A stretch of 64,000 nt of DNA, taken from NCBI GenBank assembly GCA_032629725.1, contig JAFEVB010000020.1, forward strand, positions 1,014,501 to 1,078,500, written 5' to 3'. Positions within the stretch are counted from its first letter, which is position 1. Each line of letters begins with the position of its first letter. Of this stretch, positions 35,460 through 47,753 are shown one piece after another. The translations under genes and the position numbers were made by a program. This DNA comes from Gremmenia infestans. Taxonomy: Eukaryota > Ascomycota > Leotiomycetes > Helotiales > Hamatocanthoscyphaceae. The notes under the pieces are model-generated. The model was not told the origin of the DNA. It was given only the letters and a program-made list of their open reading frames with translations, and did no database searches.

Positions 35460-36897
35460 ATGGGGGACTGAGATTCTGGAAAGTTCCTTCCTACTTTCAG
35501 TCCTCCAAAGAGCCTAATTTAACACAATATTAGAGCAATCTTGACGAATGACCTTCGTTCAAGTGGGTATTACAAACTGAACATCTCCCGCTTAGGTCTG
35601 TAGCCGTCAATTTGTAAATTGACCTCAAAAGCTCATCTACCCCGATCTACCTTGGGCTGTTCTACGTGACCCCCGAGCAAGCTGTCGAATCTGGCGGGCT
35701 AGGCAAATGTGGTATTCTACGCCACTCTTCCTTGACTATTCGTGAACTGGGAGATATGGTATTTTCTTGTTCAGTTGTCCATTTCGAATTTCGCCGTGGA
35801 GTGGCCAACGAACATTTACGCGAGCGCGGGTAGCTGGTGGTTTTCTGGTGGATCTGGTGTTTAGAAATTGGTCCTGAAGAACGTTTTAGAGATCTCCAAC
35901 GCCAATATCCAAATCGTCGCCCCCTACCCTTTTCGTGGTGTTAAGAGCGACAATGTGTTTGATGGAAAGGACTTCGAGAGCTATTAGGAGACTCGCGGGA
36001 GTAGCCTCCTCGTCGGGTGTCCTTGGGAGACGACCAGCTAGAATGTCTCTGGCTGAGTTCGCTTCAGTAATTCTGACCAAGCGAGCAACCCCTATTACGG
36101 CTGGATGATTTGCGGGCATGTTGTACATATTTGTGTCCTTAGGATGAGTGATGATGACCAGAGCTAAGTCTATATCCTGGGGACTGTCTCACAAATGGTG
36201 ATTCAACAGTTGGACTCGGGCAATACGAGCCGGGCCATTTCATGAAGAGTGATTTAGCCACGGCCAATCCCTTTGTCGTCTCCTAGGCGGCACGCTCCCT
36301 TGTAATCCAATTGTCCTTGAATGCAATTACCGCGTAAATGGCTCGGTACCTTTTGCTGAGAAGGGTCAGAATTGAGAGCCGTTTTCCAAAATCACTTACT
36401 TGCCTTGAGAGCATAATTAGCGCGTTTCTGGACCTGTGTGCAAAACGTCGCTGGTCAGGGGGGAGAACGCGCCTCGATATACTCCGTGGAATGGAAGGCG
36501 ACATCTCTGAAACAAGTAATGATACAATATCACCCTATCCTTCGACTACCAAATATTGAAGAAGTTGAGTTGGTTATGCACGAGAGCCAAAGGGAAAAGA
36601 GAGAAAGGTAAAGTCCGACACCTCTACCTCGAAACGGAGAAAGGTAAGAGTGTGCTTTCCTTGCCATGATGTCTCTTTATTAGCCCCAAGGGAATTGTCA
36701 ATGCAATAGACTGCCATGCGATTAGTTCTCTTGCGATTCCAAAAACAGGATCTGCTCCATACCTTGACGCCTGCTCTCTGTAATCGTCTCCGCTAACGTC
36801 CATCCTCCTATTTGTCTATGATACTCAAGACAATGCAGAATACAAGAGACCCGGTGCAGCTCGGATTTTTGTACATTTATATTGACGTATTTTACAA
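35460..36897. other. Intergenic region, no supported gene
   Basis: 1.4 kb. Open frames of 70-80 codons on both strands (35886-36128, 36283-36559) overlap each other and have no recognisable sequence. I see no repeats or RNA genes. Confidence 0.5.
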
Positions 36898-37747
36898 TTA
36901 CGACTTTTCATTCCACTTTATCTTCGCCCCATGCTTACTCTTTAGCTGCCCCTCCTCCAACCGGTCGTCTTCCTTGAAAAGCTCTTCTTCCGCCTTGTTC
37001 GTCCCCCATATTCTCTCAATACTCAAATCAAAATTCCCGGGTATCCTATCAATGAGACCAATGCCTACAGTCCGGATCTTCTGCTTCAGCATCTCCCTCT
37101 GCGGCTCCACCACAACGCCATGATTCGTCCGCACAAAGTCGCTCCATTTGATCAACACCGTCTCCCATTCGCCTGGTCGCCGTGCGTATAATCTGTGTTG
37201 GTGGATATCTGTAGGTACTATACTCTCGGTTTGAAGGTTAACGAAGTATTTCCGGCCGTCGCTCTTGATTCTTAATGCCAGGAAGGCGTAGGCATCCATG
37301 TCCCATAATGCCTTTCCAAATACTGTGAAAGGGCGATCGTATGTGCGCCAGGCTGCAAACCCCGATCGCTGTATCTCTGGTCTGTTGACAGGAAGCTCGA
37401 TGGATATCTTGCCGTGGAACCTGGCGTGGCCGTTCTTGTTTTCGGAGGGTGGTGGATTAGGATCTGTAGAGGGCGGGATGAAGTCTAGATTGGATGTAGA
37501 GAAGCCGCCAATGTCTTTATCGGACATTACTTTACAGCTTTTGATTTCTTCGGCATTGTGGAAGTCTTTGAGGGGAAAGGGTCTCGTTGCGCGGGATATG
37601 CCTTCTGCTCTTAATGCTGTGGAGCTTGATCAGTATTTCTTGAGGAAATTTTGGGAGACATTTAATAGTACCGAACAAAGATAATCTTTTAAACTCGTCG
37701 AGACTTCGGCCCATGAAGCCTCGATTTAATATAGGCGTAACTTTCAT
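36898..37747 (-). CDS. CIA30: CIA30-domain complex I intermediate-associated protein (NDUFAF1-like)
   Basis: Two exons on the minus strand, 37747-37672 and 37616-36898, give 264 aa. The start is MKVTPILNRGFMGRSLDEFK. The CIA30 domain covers most of the rest: CKVMSDKDIGGFS, FHGKISIELPVNRPEIQRSG, FVNLQTESIVPTDIHQHRLY, then RTVGIGLIDRIPGNFDLSIE. CIA30/NDUFAF1 helps assemble the mitochondrial complex I membrane arm. Some CIA30-domain proteins have other roles, and a clear presequence is not seen here. An alternative start 48 nt upstream (37795) is possible. The 55-nt intron (GTACTA...CACAG) has an ACTGAT branch. CIA30 is a known neighbour of APC5 near MAT loci. Confidence 0.85.
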
Positions 37748-38250
37748 TGTTGTTTGTTTGGAAAATTCGATGATGTTATGAGGTGGGTAATCCATATTGG
37801 TATCTGAGGAGCTTGACTTGACTCTTTGGTCAACAGAAGGTCCGAGCGCACTCCTTAAACTGCACTGCTTCTAACGACATCGGACGAGACTGAAACTAAA
37901 ACTTGAACAAAAATGTCACAATGCCAGCGTATAGTTGACTGGAGGGATTGCTTGTTTGTATGTTACTGCATTAATTGGCCTTCATCTTGTAACTACTCGT
38001 CCAGTGTTTCAGCGTGCTATTTCTATACATCATCGTTACCCAGCCGGCTAGATGTCAAGCTCTCAATGCAGTCCTTCTTACTCTGAGTATTGAAATACTC
38101 TCTTGACAGGACGACTGGATGGTCAGATTGAAGTGATTTATTTGGTAAAATCTCAAGGAAGGAGTGGCTTGGATCTATGGACTATCTGAGACGACTTGTG
38201 CATTGCTATTTCAATTTGTGAAGCAGCCTCCCGCTCCCCCCATGGGAAGA

Positions 38251-38278
38251 AAGTGAACGTACGGCGAGACGTTCACTT
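38251..38278. repeat. Perfect 10-bp inverted repeat
   Basis: AAGTGAACGT at 38251-38260 and ACGTTCACTT at 38269-38278 are exact reverse complements separated by 8 nt. The flanks add partial GGG/CCC complementarity. It could be a palindromic protein-binding site or a hairpin; no transcript is evident. Confidence 0.7.
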
Positions 38279-38976
38279 CCCAGTCTCTCATGTCACATAA
38301 GGGTATTGATGAACTTCCAAGGGCCTTCTATTCTGCAAATTGCCAACCACCATTTGCATCTTGTACCATTGAACCAGCTGTGTTCGTGCCGATGCAGTCT
38401 TCCGGTATTTCCCTTCTCAATTCCTTCTTTGATTGTGCATATTCCTCATTTTCCTGCTTGAATCTGCTTGCGAATATGTACTTGGTGGACTTTATTGCTA
38501 CTTTCCCTTCGAGTCTATGGATCATAAATTCGAGAGATTTTTATGACAGGGCTCGCTCGCTGAATCGCTGATGGAAGTCGATAGTTGTATGTGAGAGGAC
38601 TGCCTAATCTTCGTGGACGGCTCTGTTGATTCGCAAATCCTGTTCTGTCAGGAATTATTCTGCTGTCGTCGCGTTTCGATCTTTGCCAGGAAGGGAATTT
38701 TTAGGTGCTGGTGGTTGTGACCCCCACGCACCACTTTTCCTGAACCCCCACGTAATCTTACACTTTCCTATATCCCGGACCGGAACGAACTTTTCGTACT
38801 CTTTGCGTCGATAAAGAGAGTCTCAGATAACTACATCCCCCCCTAGCCCTGGCACACTACTTTCTAGCTTTGCTGCAAGAGGAAAAAACACAACACCTTC
38901 TTGCCCGATCTCTTGGCCACTTCACCACCTCTCGTCGTCTACATCAAGATAGGTCGCAGGATCTGTAACACAGAAC

Positions 38977-39186
38977 ATGCGCCTGACTGGGCGCGAGTTC
39001 ACATCAAAGATTGATGTTTTCGGTGCGTGTTTCCTTTTTGATATATCAATCTTGAGAGCTAATGCCATCTGTACAGCTCCTTCGCTCTTGCTGCGTGTCG
39101 TCGGTGGAAGTCTTATTTCCGGACCTTTACAGAATGTTCAGCTGGGTGCTGAATTGATATCTCAATCCATTATCGTAATGATATAA
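38977..39186 (+). CDS. Possible small gene of unknown function
   Basis: The frame is open for 69 codons (MRLTGREFTSKIDVFG...). A possible 51-nt intron (GTGCGTG...CTGTACAG, with a GCTAAT branch) would leave about 52 aa, and the frame stays open with or without splicing. The 150 bp upstream are C/T-rich with accacctctcgtcgtctacatc, resembling a leader, which is the only reason to list it. I recognise no domain. It may be a non-coding transcript or the 5' end of a decayed gene. Confidence 0.25.
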   Translation: MRLTGREFTSKIDVFGACFLFDISILRANAICTAPSLLLRVVGGSLISGPLQNVQLGAELISQSIIVMI

Positions 39187-39783
39187 TGGCAGAAGTCAAA
39201 TTTCGGCGGATAAATCTTTTGCCATGTATACACTAGAGTGGGTCGCTTGACAATACCGGCAGTGGACAATAGGAATGTCAACAAATCGCGCACAACATTG
39301 GTTTCAAATCGAAACTCTAGGCAGCAAGATACGCTTGAATCTTGGCGAGTCCTTAGCCAGGAAAGACTGTATTCTTGGTCTTTGGAAAGATCCAGCACAA
39401 GGTGTTTATTTCGCAAGATTTCCTCGTTTGGTGGGACATTGACATTGGGCACTACCTAACTAGGTAGGTAGTTTTGGTTTTCGTTATAGAAATTTGGGGG
39501 GTTTCAGCACTACTATTCCTTCCCGACTCTACTCAACACAAATGGAGAAGTTCTCCTAGGTTTCCCTCTCGAGATTATGTACTGGCCAGTTTTGTTGCTT
39601 TGTTCTGCAATTACAGTAAATCATCGCCTTCTGTGCGTCTCGTAGCAAGAGCCAAGTCATGAATGAGGCACAACATGCAAACCGCTCTCTCTCCAACTTC
39701 TACTAGTACAGGAGTCATGGTAGCATTAGACGGACATGGATCCGGCCTATGACACCAAGTTTTCATTCAAGAGGCCTTGACAA

Positions 39784-39810
39784 AAGGGGGGCTACTAGGC
39801 GAGCCCCCTT
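39784..39810. repeat. GC-rich hairpin
   Basis: GGGGGCT (39787-39793) pairs with AGCCCCC (39802-39808) around an 8-nt loop, with a wobble pair and an A-T pair extending the stem. No T-run or gene end places it as a terminator. Confidence 0.55.
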
Positions 39811-41130
39811 CCGTCACCTAGCAAGATCTCTAAGGAAGGGATAATATCCAATACGTCGGATTCGGGGATGCTTCGTTGTGTTGTAGTGATATGCATCCAA
39901 GCAAGTGCAAGCCAAATAATAGGAATTTCAAATGTTCCCACTTGGTATTACTTTTTGTGCTGTCAACCAGCGGATCCTGCATAAAACATCATGCTCCAAA
40001 TAAGATAAGAACCGGTCCAGGCATTGAATGCAAAACTGTGGCTGAAGATTGAGCAACCTTCTTTGCATTTGCAGTCATGACGTGTGCCAGAAAGCAACGC
40101 AGTGAATAACCCCTCCCGTCTTGAAGCAATTCCGATCGGACCAAGCCCGAAGAATGTCTCATTGGCTGTCTTGGTGATGCAATCAGAATATCCTCTGAAG
40201 GCTCTGCTCTGTCCATTTGCCATACCTTGCTATGGCAATCGCATGTCAGTGCGCCTAGCCGCTGACTGCATTCACGACAGCTTCAAGATGGTATTGCATT
40301 TGTCTAGTTCTGCTACGGTGCTTGTCCTTTATAAAGGGGCCACTTGACACGCGGACGTAGTTTGGTATACAAGTACAAGCTCTTAGACACCTCCATCAGC
40401 CCGCGCTCTTTTCCTATTGTGAGACAATACTGGTTAGGTTGTTATGGTGTTGGATACAAACAGCTGTGCGCTGCCTTCTCTGGTGCAAATATATGTATGG
40501 GCAACAGCTAAAAAGTCCTCGAGGAGAGTATCAATGTCAGGCAGGCTACACTGAATATGAATCTGGTATAATTAGAAGATGCATCAACATTTACAAGTGC
40601 TAACATCTCCTCGAGTGCTTCAAGTGTCTCTCTATACATATAAATACAACGGCATAAGGTACCGTAGCCATGATTCTCCAAGGCCCATACCGTCCGCCCA
40701 CTTTATCTACCCGGTGCCAAAGTAAGCACTGGACAGATGCCCTCCCCCCTCCTCCTTGATCGTCATCCCATGCTTTGATGGCTGGCAACGCCACAAGAGC
40801 TGCTTCATCCCAACTATTCGTAGGAGTAGGTAAGGCCAGAAGGCGATAAGGCGAGGCACTCGACTCAACTCGACAGACACACCCGGCGCGACTCCCGTTA
40901 GCGGCAGCGCGTTGCCCCCCTCCCGACCCCCCGCATCCACATCTGCACATAAAAGCTACCCCGCCTGTTCCCCCTTCTTCCTTTCAATCTTCTTTCTACA
41001 ACGCCAACCTTCTCCCAGCTCTTCGCGCCCGCCAACCCCAACCACACCACAACATCCTTCCTTCCCTCATCACAGCTCCTTCCCACTTCTACGCTCGTTC
41101 AGGAATTCAAACATTCAAGCATCAAGCAAC

Positions 41131-43987
41131 ATGTCTTGCATCGAAGGAAGCTTTAGCGCTGCTAGCGATACTGGTGATGATTTGCAGAGTCTTGTGTCTG
41201 GCGTTAGCAGTGGTATGTTCCTAACATTTCTCTTCCTCTACATCTCCTCCTCTCCTCCTTCTCCTTCTTCTTCTTCTCCTGCCATACCAGCATACCCACC
41301 ATGAGCGGTTTTCCTTCCCTCGACGGCGGAATCGCTTCGATCCAGTCAGTTCGGGCCCAGCACATCTTCATTGTTCCCCCTAGCAACTAATGCGCCTCTA
41401 CGCGTTCCCTCCTCCGAGCATGCAACTCCTAGACCCTCACTCTTCTATCTCCAAACATCACACATGCTTTGTCCAGATATCAAGCATACACACACATTTC
41501 CCAGCCTCCCCGATAGAGGATCAACCCCAGTTCCAAGATCACATCACAGAATTTACCATTTCCATTGGTCTTTCTGGTATGTCAAGCCCATTTTCATTCT
41601 ATCCATTTGCCAACTCCGAGTTCAAGGATCCATTCCAAGACTTCCATGTTTCAAGTCCTTTGAGAACCTTTGTTATCTCATATCCCAGAATGTGGCCGGG
41701 AGCTTATCCCTTAACTGTTTTCCTCTATTTCCAGCAGCGTTCCATCGTACCGCTCTGCCTGCTCTCCTCTCCTTCGCTCCTTCCCAGAATCAAGGTTTCG
41801 TGGTGGGGACCGAATGACCCGTTTTCGCCTACTCAACGCGACTTCAGACGAGTCTACCTCCCTCTTACTTCACATCAATTCACTTCACTTTACACTTCAG
41901 TCACTCATTTCAAGACATCATCTTCATCACACTAACAACCTATGTAGGAGGTGTTCCTATTGCCAATCTTGCCAACCTCACCATCAGCGATGAGCAAGCT
42001 GTCGATGTCAAGAGCGAGGCATCCGGCACCTACTCCATTGATACTACCAAGGACAATAATAGCAAGGGCTTTTCCCCAAGCAAGGAGGCGTAAGTCAAAA
42101 TGTCTCACCTTGAATTATCTTTTTCACACGTCAACAGGTACCGTCCACCATTCATCATCAAGGGCTCCCAGGCAGAATCAGATGACGTTTTCCGCTCCTC
42201 TCCCCATCGCTCGGGCTCCAACCAGTCCAACCAGCGCACTCCAACTGGCCCCAAGGCCGGTCGCGGTCGCATGAATGGCAACTGGCGCTCTCCATCCATC
42301 TCTGATGGTTCCGATGATGCCTCTTCCCCATCGCATGAAAAGGTTCAGCGTGATGCCACCAAGCGCAACGGTATCCGAACCCCCGGACAGAGCCCTCGCG
42401 ACCTTGTTGGCTACGAAGTCATTACGGACAATGATGCACAGGCTAGGTTTCCTCCTTCTTGCTGCGTCTTCGTAGCCAAGTAAGTCGAGTCTTTCCAGGT
42501 GTCTTACTCCGAGCTAACAACCTTCAAGTCTTCTTCAATCTGAGACTGAGGAGGCTCTTCAAGCCGCAGTCACCAAGATCTTCAGCGAGTATGGTGTCGT
42601 CTTTGTCAAGATCCGTCGTGATACTAAGCAGATGCCATTCGCTTTCTGCCAATACACCGTAAGTTGATTGTGCTCCCTTTCCAAAAACCCATTCTGACCA
42701 CATTCAGAACCTTCTCCACGCCGAGCGCGCCATCCGTGAGGGCAGAGGACGCTTGATCAACGGTCGCCCATGCCGCACTGAGAAGGCCAAGGCCCATCGT
42801 GAGTTGTCTTCAATTTTCTGTTCGCAGAGCACCGTTACTGATATCCCACGAGGTCTTTTCTTCGTCGAACGCAAGTACGGCCCCATCGTTACCCCGGAAG
42901 AAGTCAGAAAGATGATGTCCCGTTATGGAACGATTACTTCATGCTACACTGTCTCCAACGTTGAGCGTGCTGCACTTAATATCAATGAAGGCGTCATTGT
43001 CGAGTTCGAAATGTACGATGAGGGCCAGGATGCTTTTAATGTAAGTAGTTTACATTACCTTACACCTCATGGGACTTTTTGACGCTGACCTCCATAGGCA
43101 TTCCGCGCCAGCGACATCTTCAGGATGCAGCCAGTTGCTGGAATGGCCACTCCACCTCGTTCAGACCCGGCCGACAGAGCCTACCTTGACCGTTATCATG
43201 CTGATAGGTCTTCAATTTTCGTGGGTACTCTTCCTTCTAATGTCACCGAAGATCAGCTCCGAGAGCTCTTTGAGCCATTTGGCCCCATTGTCGAGGTTCT
43301 CATCAAGATCACCCCATCAAGATATGACCCTGATGAAACCGTCTGCTTTGGGTTCATCGAGTTTCGTTCTTGGGATTCAGTCACCAGAATCTTGGGCACC
43401 AAGGTTAGTCTACCTAAAGTGTCCCTTGTCGATTAATGAATCTAACATATTTACAGCACAACTTCACAATCAACGGTAAGACAATCCGTGTGTCACAGAA
43501 GGGTGCCATCCCTCCTCGCCGCAACCGTGTCCAGGACGATTCTCCAGCCCGCCTTCGTGCCGAGCCTCCTGTCTCTCCCATGACAGTCTCTCCAATGGCT
43601 CCTCAGTCGCCTTCTCAATATGGCTTCTATGGTGGATCTAGCCCAATGAGTTATTCGTCGGGAACAGCTCTCTACACCGATGGCAACGGCCAGTACTACT
43701 ATGCTGCTAGCCCGTACACCTCCCCATCTTACTACAGCCCATCATACGCTGCTGCCAGCCCTGCTCAGCAGGCTTACTGGCCCCAGGCTCAACCATACTA
43801 CTGGGGAGGGTATCAAGCTCCATTGTACGGCTCATACGCTCCAGCCAGCCATCAGCAGCAGGTTTCTTCGCCGCCATCCAACTACCAAACAACGTACTCA
43901 CCACCGGCAAGCGTGACTGGCCAACCTGATCGATCCGTCACTCCAACTCCTGCTGGGCACCCTGAGTCCGTTCTTGAGTCTCAGTGA
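41131..43987 (+). CDS. RNA-binding protein with three RRMs and a prion-like tail
   Basis: Seven exons, 41131-41212, 41948-42089, 42138-42479, 42529-42658, 42708-43040, 43098-43403 and 43457-43987, give 621 aa. RRM1 is at about 180-265 (CCVFVAKNLLQSETEEAL, FAFCQYTNLLHAERAIREGR). RRM2 is at about 275-350 (RGLFFVERKYGPIVTPEEV). RRM3 is at about 368-455 (SSIFVGTLPSNVTEDQLREL, CFGFIEFRSWDS). The C-terminus (about 460-621) is rich in Tyr, Ser, Pro, Gln and Ala, a prion-like sequence of the kind found in stress-granule proteins. It probably binds mRNA in the nucleus or cytoplasm; I cannot name the orthologue. The first intron is 735 nt, very long here. Exon 1 encodes only 27 residues (SAASDTGDDLQSLVSGVSS). 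Confidence 0.85.
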
Positions 43988-45061
43988 GCTTCCCAACTTC
44001 GACGCATCTTACACCTTTGCTCTTCATGACGCGTTCACGGCATTAACTTTTCTCTTCATGTAATGTTTGTCACAGGAGATACTCTCATCGTCACAGACCA
44101 CTGTTGACGCGTTGCACACTTCATGTAATCGACACTAGAGGTTCGGAGTAAGGATAAAGTTGTTCCACAAAAGTTTGCACATATATGTAGCTTCATGTTT
44201 TTCTTCAATCACGTCACGGCCTGTTAATGATTGCCTTCCTCGCCTGGCACCTACAGAATAGACACCCAAGCTTCCTCGACCTTCTTGCTCCGGTTGGACA
44301 AGAATGTCTTAGGATAGATAGGGTTTCAGACACAAATTTGCTACCAGTATGGAAAAAGGGATGTACAGTAAAATAGCTAAAAAAGAATCTGAACATGAGT
44401 TCATGATAACGTGCCTCCTATTGTGACTTAAAGAAACCTCTCATATATGATTTTGCCGCAGCCGGCACTGGTATAATTGGAGTTCTTCCAGTGGAATGAG
44501 AATTATAGCTTATCTGAGCTCTTCATGGACCGGTTCAGTAAGCCGGGACTAATTATCTCGCAGATCTAATGCATATGCCACTCCTATCATATAATACGGT
44601 AATCATATCGAGTACGACGTCGGAGCTTGCTTGCAAGTGAAGGCCTGAAGGTGATCCCTGTACAATACTCGTACAGTAGAAGACTTTTACTCGGAGTACA
44701 GCCTACAGTACCAGTACCCCTCCAATGCCTCGCTAGTGACTGGCTGCACGTGCCCACAACCCCCCATTTCTTCGGCCATTCGGTGCTACGACTACAGTGG
44801 GAATAGTGTTACCGATGTACATAATCGGGCCCGCCATCTCTGCTGGTGCCCAATCATATTGCTTCCTGTGACCTGAACGGCACCACTTAGCTCTCCTAGC
44901 TCCTCTTGTCATTCTTGTTGATGTGGAAGCTTCTTTTCTTGAAATTTGATCCAAACTTCAAAAACGCCTGATCTTCTGCTCCTCCTCGCAAGGAATTCTA
45001 AACAGGCGATCCTCACAAGAACCGCTGTCGAGCTATCAACAATTCCCTCTACATTTCCAAG
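43988..45061. other. Intergenic region, RRM gene to symporter
   Basis: 1.07 kb. Contains a tactcggagtac motif near 44689-44700 and short antisense frames with no support. The symporter ATG is at 45062. Confidence 0.5.
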
Positions 45062-47753
45062 ATGGGTCAACCCTCCCACCCGGCTAGCAATGCCATCATC
45101 TACCTTTCATACGGAGCATTTTTGTATGCCTGAGAGAACACCCTCACCCGTCTTGCTCTATCGTGTAGTGGCTGATCTTCTTCCAGAGTCTTCGGATGCT
45201 ACATTGCATGGCGACTTCGACATCAAACAAAGGTAGATTTCATACACAATCCTTTATCAAATCTGTACTACCTGAACATTGAAACTGATTGTGGCAACAG
45301 GGCGAATACCTTTCGAGTAACAGAACGCAGACTGGTCAGAGTTTCTTCCCACGTTGTTTTTTACGGTCGAGCTTTTTATCATCTCCCCGCTATAAGCTCC
45401 AGAATCACACCGCAACCTCTTTATTTTTAATTTTGTAAAAATTAATATTTGCTAACGCAAAACAGCGTTCCCTCTGGCTTTGAATTTCATTGCTTCTGGT
45501 TAGTACATAGTAACATCGTGCTCAAATCAAGCAAATGCGGCAGCATATCAATTCGCCAACCCAGTAACGCAAAGCACCTGGATGAGAGTCCTGGAGAGAA
45601 GATGACTTGTGAAGAGGTTCGTATTCAAACAACACGCCAGCTCTTCTTCGGAATTCTTCGACGTTGCTGCTTTTGTTGGGTTACATTAGCAGTGATGGAG
45701 AAGAGGACCAAGAAAGACTGGCGCGGCTTCACTACGGGTGCGAAGTCTATGCAGTTGTCAAGAAGCCACCTTCGCCTTCCATAGAAGAGCTCCTTGGCCC
45801 TGTTGAGACGGAGCTGAGATCATACCGTTTTATTTATACCCGATCAAGATCATGCTTGCGTGGGAAAGTGTTTGCCGCTTTGAAGATTCCCCTTTCCTTC
45901 CCCTCAAACATGATAGCTAACCTTAGCTATCCATTACAGCTCTCGGATCAGGGATTCTCTTCTCCTATCCTCAGCTTGCAACGATCACTGGTGTTCAAGG
46001 TGTAGTTGTCTATGCTATAACTGTAAGCAACTCTCTCATTATCATCGACTTTTGATACCCCAACCCCTTTGACGTTTCATAAATCATCACGCTTTTCTTT
46101 CCATCGCCAGTCCCCATGCATCTCATGTGTAGATGTTTCTTTCCACTAGACCATCAAGGCCTTTGCGTTGCGAATGAAATAATTTGTTTCCTCATCTGAA
46201 CAGAGCCGGGAGTCTATATATTGTTTTCTAATGTTTCGGGACGTCTGATATTCAACATCTCTGATTTAACTTCGTCTCCTTCAAGCAATGCTAACTGTAA
46301 CAACTTGTAGTCTGCAGCACCTCTCATGATATTTGCCTATCTTGGACCAATCATCCGATCAAAATGCCCCGAAGGCTTCGTTCTCACAGAATGGACCAGA
46401 CAGCGTTATGGCTTGATTGCTTCTCTGTATATCAGCTTCTTGACGTTGGCCACCATGTTCCTGTATATGGTCGCCGAGCTCTCGGCACTGCAACAGATTA
46501 TGACTGCTTTGACTGGGATGGATGGTCTTCCAATGGTTATCGTTGAGTGTGCTGTTACCACTATATACACCTGTGAGAATGTCTCAAATGCATTTCCAAC
46601 TCACGAACTAACATTTGCAAGCTCTGGGAGGATTTAAAATCTCCTTTATTACCGATAACATTCAAGGTGCCATGGTTATTGCCTTAAGTAAGTCCCCACG
46701 GAGTCATCGTTTATTTCTTCACTTACAATTTTTTTAGTAATCATCGCCACGATCACCATTGGAGTAGAGACCAAGATTGACAAAAGCCTGATTGATTCCT
46801 CTGGCCTCACTAAGCCCAGTCTACTCGGCTGGCAGCTTCTCTACATCCTTCCCGTAGCCGTCCTAACCAACGACTTCTTTCTCTCCAATTTCTGGATCAG
46901 GACTTTCGCCTCGAAGACTGATAAAGATCTCTGGATCGGTGTCTCCATTGCGGCTGTCGCAACCCTCATCATTCTCACCCTCGTTGGTGCCACTGGTCTG
47001 ATTGCAACCTGGACCGGAGCTTTCGACCCCACCAACCCCGACCAAGACGGTAGCATCGCTTTCTTCTACCTCCTCGAGCAGCTCCCGGCATGGACCGTAG
47101 GCATCGTCCTCGTCATGGTGGTCTCCCTCAGCACCGCTGCCTTTGACAGCTTCCAATCCGCCATGGTATCTACAGCGTCAAATGACCTGTTCCGCAACAA
47201 GCTCAACATCTGGTGGATCCGTGGCGCTGTCGTAGCAATCATCTTCCCCGTGGTAGTACTCGCTCTCAAAGCTCCAAATATCCTGCAAATCTACCTGATC
47301 TCCGACCTCTTCTCTTCATCTTCTATCCCGGTTCTGGTTCTCGGACTGAGCGACAAGTTCTACTGGTGGCGCGGATTTGAGGTTGTAGTCGGTGGGCTAG
47401 GTGGTATTGTTACAGTCTTCATCTTCGGCACAATCTACTTTGGTAACGCTCAATACGGTGCAAATCTTATTCTTCTCGAAGGCGGGTTGTATGCCAATGA
47501 CTGGAGCGTGTTCGGTGCCTTTGTCGCTGCTCCGGTTGGGGGGCTGCTTTGGGGAATCGGGGCACTGTGTATTCGGCTTACATTCCAGTTTGTGGCGGCC
47601 AAGGCTAAAGGACATAGGTTCGATGCGTTGGATCGTCCAGCGTATCTTGATACGAGGGTTGAGGGAGCACCGGAATATGCTGATAGTAGCGAAATTCACA
47701 GTGACGCTAGGGACGGGCTTGTCACGGTCGATCATAAGGGCAAGTTCTTTTGA
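45062..47753 (+). CDS. Sodium:solute symporter family transporter (urea-transporter-like)
   Basis: Eight exons, 45062-45123, 45187-45232, 45301-45334, 45466-45498, 45940-46022, 46311-46572, 46622-46687 and 46738-47753, give 533 aa. The assembled N-terminus reads VFGCYIAWRLRHQTK, GEYLSSNRTQT, AFPLALNFIAS, then ALGSGILFSYPQLATITG; each join keeps frame. Further family markers are CPEGFVLTEWTRQRYG, GGFKISFITDNIQGAM and STAAFDSFQSAMVSTASNDL. About 12-13 membrane spans are expected, in the plasma membrane. Fungal SSS members include urea transporters, but this branch differs from DUR3 and its substrate is unknown. Introns 4 and 5 are unusually long (441 and 288 nt), while introns 6 and 7 are 49-50 nt. 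Small exons 3 and 4 (34 and 33 nt) are easily missed. Confidence 0.88.

Larger units (their letters stand above)
37748..41130. other. Gene-poor region of 3.4 kb
   Basis: No confident gene. It holds a perfect inverted repeat at 38251-38278, a GC hairpin at 39784-39810, a TAGGTAGGTAG run near 39463 and a weak small open frame at 38977-39186. The 3' end (about 40900-41130) is C/T-rich leader of the RRM gene. Confidence 0.5.

Noticed and set aside
35886..36128. 80-codon minus-strand frame
   Set aside because: Short, no domain, no leader or intron support.
41371..41935. Frames of 148 and 181 codons
   Set aside because: They lie inside the first intron of the RRM gene, have no family likeness, and their composition follows the C/T-rich tract.
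45449..46005. Frames of 111 and 113 codons
   Set aside because: They fall across the long introns of the symporter; the family-like sequence is in other frames with proper splice joins.
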